From assembly GCA_025996865.1 (NCBI GenBank), contig BNTV01000138.1, positions 1 to 11,825 on the forward strand: DNA of 11,825 nt, read 5' to 3'. Position 1 is the stretch's first letter. Each line of letters begins with the position of its first letter. The position numbers and the translations under genes were made by a program. The notes below the pieces were generated by a model. It worked only from the letters and a program-made list of their open reading frames with translations. It was not told the origin of the DNA and searched no databases. Below, piece by piece: positions 7,149 through 11,825 of the stretch. The DNA is from Bacteroidia bacterium. GTDB lineage: Bacteria; Bacteroidota; Bacteroidia; Bacteroidales; Azobacteroidaceae.

Positions 7149-7188
7149 CAAAGGTATTTGCCGATTTTGAAGAAATTTTGAATTTGAC
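7149..7188 (-). promoter_or_regulatory. Promoter and shared operator of receptor 1 operon
   Basis: On the minus strand a perfect -7 box TACCTTTG occupies 7156-7149. Six base pairs upstream lies the 26-bp element 7188-7163, identical at 25 of 26 positions to that upstream of receptor 2. TTCAAAA half-sites start at 7182 and 7171, 11 bp apart. No separate TTG -33 element is visible; the half-sites occupy its place, as at activator-dependent promoters. Transcription should start near 7142, giving a leader of about 34 nt. The sequence upstream of the element and between the box and the gene does not match the receptor 2 region. Confidence 0.7.
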
Positions 7189-7263
7189 AGTATCCATTTT
7201 GTATTATTCTCATTTACAATATTATACAAAAAATAATAATATAATTTAATTTCGATTTAGTAC

Positions 7264-7395
7264 TTAACCCAAATTAATCCTATCAACCAACTGCAAAAAA
7301 TAATCCGCACTCCAAATTTCCATTTCCGCAGGATTTTTGATAAATTGCAAGCAAAGTGCCAAATGATAGAGGCGCGCCCTGTCTCTACGGCTTTT
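7264..7395 (-). pseudogene. Possible C-terminal relic of an unidentified gene
   Basis: The minus strand is open for 43 codons between a TAA at 7398-7396 and a TAA at 7266-7264. It reads like protein (RARLYHLALCLQFIKNP, AEMEIWSADYFLQLVDRINL), with balanced composition unlike the surrounding AT-rich DNA. The only ATG is internal, at the MEIWSAD segment, so an intact gene is unlikely. I do not recognise the family. It may be the remaining tail of a deleted gene, or simply an open frame by chance. Confidence 0.25.
7367..7388. repeat. Half-eroded palindrome with GGCGCGCC core
   Basis: GGCGCGCC (7371-7378) is an 8-bp palindrome. To its right is CCTGTCTCTAC, the kind of arm that in Bacteroidota intergenic repeats is mirrored by GTAGAGACAGG. 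The left arm here is shortened to TAGAG (7367-7371), which still pairs with CTCTA (7383-7387). A run of six T at 7392-7397 follows on the plus strand, but no plus-strand gene lies upstream that would need a terminator. Confidence 0.35.
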
Positions 7396-7435
7396 TTATC
7401 ATTTTCTTAATTATTTTGTAATTTATTTGTAACGT

Positions 7436-7471
7436 ATGAATTGTTCCTTTACATCAAAATTAAAATATTGA
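7436..7471 (+). other. Possible 11-codon leader ORF overlapping the PHP-GT start
   Basis: An ATG at 7436 opens an 11-codon frame (MNCSFTSKLKY) whose TGA at 7469-7471 shares its last base with the ATG at 7471, forming TGATG. Such overlaps permit translational coupling. The peptide has no run of a single amino acid that would suggest classical attenuation. Confidence 0.25.
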
Positions 7472-10134
7472 TGTCAATGAATTATGATTTTCAAGAAACA
7501 CTGAGAAAAGCTTTTGAGCAATTTATTCTTACTCAACAAAATAGGTTTCCGGCAGGAGAAATCCTTAAAATTGATTTACATTGCCATGATTTCAATAGCG
7601 ATGTTCCCGACGAATTGATTGGCAGGATACTAAATGTTCCCGAAACTTGGCTGTCCAGTAAAAAACTAATTGAGAAACTAACCGGAAATGGCTGCGACAC
7701 TTTCACAATTACGAACCACAACAATGCCCGGTCTTGCTATGCTTTACAAGACAAGGGTCTTGATATACTGACCGCTGCTGAATTTAGTTGCCTGGTTCCC
7801 GATTTCGAAATCGGAATCCATGTGCTGGCTTATGGTTTTACACCCGAACAGGAAATCCGGTTGGAAAAACTTCGTAAAAACCTGTATCATTTTCTGGAAT
7901 ATGCCCGTTTGCATCAAATACCAACCATTTGGGCGCATCCGCTTTATCATTATTCCGTCAAAAAAACGCCTCCGCCTTCTTTTTTCAATAAAATGCTGGT
8001 AATCTTTGAACGATTTGAAGCCGTGAACGGACAACGGGATACCTGGCAAAACCTGCTTGTAAAAGAATGGTTGGAACAAACTTCATGTGCGGAAATTGAT
8101 CAATATGCACACGAATTGAGAATCGACCCACAACAATATTGTTCGGATACTTACCGTAAATCTATGTCAGGCGGTTCGGATTGTCACATGGGTATTTTTG
8201 CCGGAATGACCGGGACTTATTTACATATTCCGGATTTACAACAAAGATTAAAAACCGTATCCCGTTCACAATTAGCTTTAGAAGCAATCAAGGATGGACG
8301 GATGGCCCCTTTCGGTACTTACCAGAATGCAGAAAAGATGACGATCGCATTCCTGGATTATGCTTGCCAGGTTGCTCTCAATTACAAAGATCCGGGATTA
8401 GTCCGAATGTTATTGCACAAAGGAAATACAAGCGATAAATTAATCTCGTTTATCGCATCGAATCTATTCAGTGAAGTCCAAAAACATAAGATTACTACAT
8501 CTTTCATTCGGATTTTCCACGATAGCATGATGGGAGAAAAACCTTCTTTCTTCAAAAAAATGGCGGTAAAACCTATCTATAAACCTGTATTCGAAGAAGT
8601 CGTAAATATAGCCAATAAGAATAAAGAAAGCGGGAAACAGCTTATCGACGGATATTACAACTCCATTTTGAAAATCAATCGTCAGTTATACGCTATTTTG
8701 ACGAAAAGATTGGAGAAAAAATTAAAAAAATCCGATGGAGGAAAATATTTTAAAGATAAATCACCGGAAGAACTGATTGAACAATTGGAATTACCAAGCA
8801 GTATCCGTTCCTACTTGGAGAGTGACAATAAAGGAAAAAGTATCAACATTTCAGATTTTCTGGACGGATTATCGTTTCCTTTCTTTGGTGCATTATTTAT
8901 TCTGGCGGCTCATTTTACCGGCGTTAAAACAATGTTTAATACCCGTCCGCTTCTACGGGATTTCTCCAAACGTCTGGGACGGTTCGAACATCCCCAGCGG
9001 ATACTTTGGCTTACAGATACTTTTGGCGATAATAACGGTGTTTCTGTATTCCTGAAAGAAATGCTCGTTGAAATAAAGAAAAACAATCTTCCCATAGATA
9101 TTGCTACTTGTTCCCAGACTCTACAGCCGGAAGAGCATTTGCTCGTATTGATTCCTGTTAAGGAATTTTCCCTTCCGGTATATGAAGAATATACATTCAA
9201 AATTCCTGATTTTGTGGAATTGCATAATTTGTTCCTGTCCGGAGGATATGACCGTATCATGTGTTCTACCGAAGGAATTATGGGTATTTTCGGCCTGTAC
9301 CTCAAACATGCTTACACAGTCGAAGCTTCGTTTTTTATGCACACCGACTGGTTGATGTTCGCCCGGAAAGTCCTGAATATCGAAGGACACAGGCTGGACC
9401 GGATACGTCGCATGTTGCGTTCTTTCTATAAAGCATTTGATCATGTATTTGTACTGAATTTAGACCAGAAAAATTGGCTGTCGGGTTCCCAAATGAACCT
9501 GAATCCTGAAAAAGTACACCAAACCGGATATTGGGTAAGCGCTCGCTTCAAACCGGTATTCCCCAACAAAAAGAAAATGTTTGGAATTTCCGAAGATGCT
9601 TTTGTTTTATTATACGTTGGAAGAATCAGTAAAGAAAAAGGAGTCTTGGAATTATCTGCAATTTATGAACTTGTAAAACAAAAATGTGAGAACGTAAAAT
9701 TAGTTGTTGTTGGAAAAGGGCCTGCTTCCAAACAACTGAAAGATGAAAATCCGGATGCAATTTTTATTGATTGGGTCAGCCACGACCGGCTGCCGGAAAT
9801 ATATTCTTCGGCCGACCTGCTGATATTGCCTTCCCGTTTCGATACATTCAGCAATGTCGTACTTGAGTCATTGAGTTGCGGATTACCTGTCGTTGCTTAT
9901 AATACCAAAGGCCCGAAAGACATTATCAGGAACGGGAAAGATGGTTTTCTTGTATCCGGTCAACAGAAAATTCCGGAACGGATCATTACGTATTTTAACA
10001 ACAAAGAAAAAGAAATATTCAAACGTTCGGCAATTGAAAGAGCAGCTGCCTATAACCCTCAAATTATTATTCCCGACTTATTAAAATCAACAGGACTAAA
10101 TGGTTGGGAAAACTTTATGTCTGACATTCAGTAA
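7471..10134 (+). CDS. PHP-domain phosphoesterase / GT4 glycosyltransferase fusion
   Basis: An 887-residue two-enzyme protein from the ATG at 7471 (alternative ATG at 7477; the in-frame TTG at 7441 is less likely). Residues about 30-290 form a PHP metallophosphoesterase domain. By comparison with known PHP sites all nine metal ligands appear present: H37, H39, D44, H83, E104, H117, H156 and the SD237-C-H239 motif, although the usual TDHD reads TNHN. Residues about 290-505 are mostly helical and unrecognised. Residues about 508-880 are a GT-B, family 4 glycosyltransferase: WLTDTFGDNNGVSVFL (N-domain donor loop), LLYVGRISKEKG near 714-725, and DTFSNVVLESLSCGLPVVA with D791-x7-E799 in place of the usual E-x7-E. 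The GT resembles the SQD2/MgtA/PimB group, which glycosylates lipids or polyprenol-linked acceptors, but the substrate cannot be read from sequence. There is no signal peptide, so it is presumably cytosolic. It is followed by ppk1 after 21 bp. Confidence 0.85.
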   Translation: MSMNYDFQETLRKAFEQFILTQQNRFPAGEILKIDLHCHDFNSDVPDELIGRILNVPETWLSSKKLIEKLTGNGCDTFTITNHNNARSCYALQDKGLDILTAAEFSCLVPDFEIGIHVLAYGFTPEQEIRLEKLRKNLYHFLEYARLHQIPTIWAHPLYHYSVKKTPPPSFFNKMLVIFERFEAVNGQRDTWQNLLVKEWLEQTSCAEIDQYAHELRIDPQQYCSDTYRKSMSGGSDCHMGIFAGMTGTYLHIPDLQQRLKTVSRSQLALEAIKDGRMAPFGTYQNAEKMTIAFLDYACQVALNYKDPGLVRMLLHKGNTSDKLISFIASNLFSEVQKHKITTSFIRIFHDSMMGEKPSFFKKMAVKPIYKPVFEEVVNIANKNKESGKQLIDGYYNSILKINRQLYAILTKRLEKKLKKSDGGKYFKDKSPEELIEQLELPSSIRSYLESDNKGKSINISDFLDGLSFPFFGALFILAAHFTGVKTMFNTRPLLRDFSKRLGRFEHPQRILWLTDTFGDNNGVSVFLKEMLVEIKKNNLPIDIATCSQTLQPEEHLLVLIPVKEFSLPVYEEYTFKIPDFVELHNLFLSGGYDRIMCSTEGIMGIFGLYLKHAYTVEASFFMHTDWLMFARKVLNIEGHRLDRIRRMLRSFYKAFDHVFVLNLDQKNWLSGSQMNLNPEKVHQTGYWVSARFKPVFPNKKKMFGISEDAFVLLYVGRISKEKGVLELSAIYELVKQKCENVKLVVVGKGPASKQLKDENPDAIFIDWVSHDRLPEIYSSADLLILPSRFDTFSNVVLESLSCGLPVVAYNTKGPKDIIRNGKDGFLVSGQQKIPERIITYFNNKEKEIFKRSAIERAAAYNPQIIIPDLLKSTGLNGWENFMSDIQ

Positions 10135-10155
10135 TTAATTATTTTATTAAAGATT

Positions 10156-11825
10156 ATGAAAAGCAAGCAAGAAAAAACACATTATCTCGAACGGGAAGTC
10201 AGTTGGATGTATTTTGATCACAGAGTATTGCAGGAAGCCCAGGACAAAACGGTTCCATTATTGGAACGACTGACTTTTTTAGGTATATATTCCAACAACT
10301 TGGACGAATTTTTCAGGGTCAGAGTCGCTATTCTGAACCGGATTACTGCATTGAAAGAACTTTCCCTGAAACAAGAGAAAAAAGTTGCGCAGGAAACATT
10401 GGCTCAAATTCATGAGCTGTATAAAAAATATGCTATCGAATTTGAAGAAACATTCAGTGCCTTGAAATATGAATTGGAAGAACATGGAATTTTTATCCTG
10501 AACGAAAAACAAATCAATCCGGAACAAAGGATGCAAATTCAACGGATGTTTTCCGAGAAATTAAGTTTTCATCTCTATCCACGCCTGTTTTTGAAAATTT
10601 CAAATTTCAAAGATATTAATGATGAAAACGTATATTTATCCATTCGTATGTTAATGGAATCCGGGAAAAAAGAATATGCCTTGCTCGAAATCCCAAGCAC
10701 AGTTTTGGGACGTTTCATCGAAATATCATCTAATGAACAAGGGAAAAAAATCTTTATGTTTTTGGATGATGTGATTCGCATTTGCTTACCGTTTATTTTT
10801 GTTGGACAAAAATATGTCCAATTTGATGCCTATGCATTCAAACTGACAAAAGATGCGGAAATCGATATCGACATTAATCCGGGTGATGCATTAAAAAAAG
10901 TAAGTAAAGCCGTAAAAAACCGCAAATGGGGACAACCTGTCCGGTTTATTTATGATATGAACATGCCCGCCGATTTATTGAAACAAATCCGGCAAGTGTT
11001 TAATGTTCAGAAAACAGATAATATAACCGCCAGCGGCCGCTATCACAACATGAAAGACCTGATGGGATTTCCCGATTGCATGCGGAATGAGCTGAAATAT
11101 CCGAAATGGCCGGCTTTAGCTATTGATGAAATCATGAATTCCACCAGTGTAATAGAAATCATCCGAAAAAAAGACGTATTGTTGCATTATCCATACTACA
11201 GCTTCTCCAATTATATTCGCTTACTGAGGGAAGCCGCAATAAGTAAAGACATACATTCCATTAAAATAACCTTGTACCGGTTGGCTAAAAATTCCACTGT
11301 TGCAGAAGCCTTGATTTGCGCAGCCAAGAATGGTAAAAAAGTAACAGCCGTAATTGAACTGTTTGCCCGGTTCGATGAAGCCTCCAACATTTATTGGACG
11401 CAAAAAATGCAAGAAGCCGGAGTCAATGTGATATTAGGTATCGATGGATTGAAAATTCACTCTAAACTCACGTTCATCAAAGGTAAAAAAGGAAGTATTG
11501 CCTGCATTAATACAGGAAATTTCCACGAAGGAAATGCCAAAACTTACACTGATTTGACCCTGATGACAGCCAATAGAAGTTTGACTAAAGAAGTCGATGA
11601 CGTGTTTACTTTCATACAAAAACCCTATATAGTTCGTGATTTCAAAAAATTACTGGTAGCTCCTTTGACATTGAGAACAGGCATCCGGTCACAGATACAG
11701 GCTGAAATTCAAAATGCCAGAAAAGGAAAACCGGCTTATATCCAATGCAAACTAAATCATATAACCGACCGGGATATGATTGAAAAATTATACGAGGCTT
11801 CGGCTGCGGGTGTAAAAATAGATTT
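10156..11825 (+). CDS. ppk1: Polyphosphate kinase 1, 3' end outside window
   Basis: The first 556 codons of Ppk1, which reversibly transfers the terminal phosphate of ATP onto polyphosphate. The N-terminal domain begins with YLEREVSWMYFDHRVLQEA and has YSNNLDEFFRVRV (about 45-57), where N48 lies at the ATP-binding asparagine. The head domain covers about 110-320. The first catalytic domain holds ITLYRLAKNSTVAEALICAA with R375, VIELFARFDEASNIYW with R405, and GLKIHSK with H435, the histidine autophosphorylated during catalysis. These three positions coincide in number with the Mg-binding arginines and active histidine of the E. coli enzyme. TGNFHEGNAKTYTDL (about 454-468) is also conserved. 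Full proteins are about 690 residues, so roughly 130, including the second essential histidine, lie beyond the window. The ATG at 10156 lies 21 bp after the PHP-GT stop, pointing to one operon. No promoter of its own is visible. Confidence 0.97.
   Translation, partial: MKSKQEKTHYLEREVSWMYFDHRVLQEAQDKTVPLLERLTFLGIYSNNLDEFFRVRVAILNRITALKELSLKQEKKVAQETLAQIHELYKKYAIEFEETFSALKYELEEHGIFILNEKQINPEQRMQIQRMFSEKLSFHLYPRLFLKISNFKDINDENVYLSIRMLMESGKKEYALLEIPSTVLGRFIEISSNEQGKKIFMFLDDVIRICLPFIFVGQKYVQFDAYAFKLTKDAEIDIDINPGDALKKVSKAVKNRKWGQPVRFIYDMNMPADLLKQIRQVFNVQKTDNITASGRYHNMKDLMGFPDCMRNELKYPKWPALAIDEIMNSTSVIEIIRKKDVLLHYPYYSFSNYIRLLREAAISKDIHSIKITLYRLAKNSTVAEALICAAKNGKKVTAVIELFARFDEASNIYWTQKMQEAGVNVILGIDGLKIHSKLTFIKGKKGSIACINTGNFHEGNAKTYTDLTLMTANRSLTKEVDDVFTFIQKPYIVRDFKKLLVAPLTLRTGIRSQIQAEIQNARKGKPAYIQCKLNHITDRDMIEKLYEASAAGVKID

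Larger units (their letters stand above)
7109..7470. other. Intergenic region between divergent receptor 1 and PHP-GT operons
   Basis: These 362 bp separate two divergent operons. From left to right they hold the receptor 1 leader and promoter (to about 7188), a very AT-rich tract without recognisable features (about 7190-7262), a possible coding relic on the minus strand (7264-7395), a half-palindrome with a GGCGCGCC core (7367-7388), and the region just upstream of the PHP-GT gene. No exact TAnnTTTG box is seen for the rightward operon; TTATTTTG at 7411-7418 and TTTATTTG at 7422-7429 are the nearest imperfect matches. Confidence 0.6.

Noticed and set aside
7441..7470. Start of the PHP-GT protein at TTG 7441
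   Set aside because: Two ATG codons follow at 7471 and 7477 and the added residues do not resemble part of the PHP fold.

Overview
The window looks like the chromosome of a member of the Bacteroidota, probably the order Bacteroidales. The grounds are promoters of the TAnnTTTG type (the -7 box of this phylum), absence of Shine-Dalgarno sequences, two TonB-receptor-like outer-membrane beta-barrel proteins with Bacteroidota-type plug domains, a four-helix-bundle (S23-type) gene, and high similarity of PhoU, DgkA and Ppk1 to the forms usual in this phylum. Non-coding DNA is AT-rich. The barrel genes are visibly richer in GC than the right-hand operon.

Layout. (1) 1-242, minus: 5' part of a four-helix-bundle gene that runs out of the window. 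Its divergent spacer to phoU holds a 12-bp direct repeat. (2) 314-1006, plus: phoU, phosphate-signalling protein. (3) 1022-7108, minus: a block read right to left as barrel receptor 1 (7108-4682), PAP2 phosphatase (4656-3874) and DgkA-type lipid kinase (3830-3468), then a 283-bp spacer full of small hairpins, then barrel receptor 2 (3184-1022). (4) 7109-7470: intergenic, with the receptor 1 promoter, a possible gene relic and a half-palindrome. (5) 7471-end, plus: a PHP phosphoesterase / GT4 glycosyltransferase fusion followed after 21 bp by polyphosphate kinase ppk1, cut by the window end.

The strongest unexpected signal is regulatory. The two receptor genes have diverged in protein sequence and domain content, yet each is preceded by the same 26-bp element (25 of 26 identical; 3435-3460 and 7163-7188). 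In both cases the element lies exactly 6 bp upstream of a perfect TAnnTTTG box. It contains two TTCAAA half-sites 11 bp apart and sits where a -33 element would be, which is the geometry of an activator site for an OmpR/PhoB-type regulator. With phoU on one side and ppk1 on the other, and a lipid-phosphate phosphatase/kinase pair inside the block, a plausible but unproven reading is a phosphate-responsive envelope module: outer-membrane transport or remodelling, periplasmic dephosphorylation of lipid phosphates, cytoplasmic re-phosphorylation, and polyphosphate storage.
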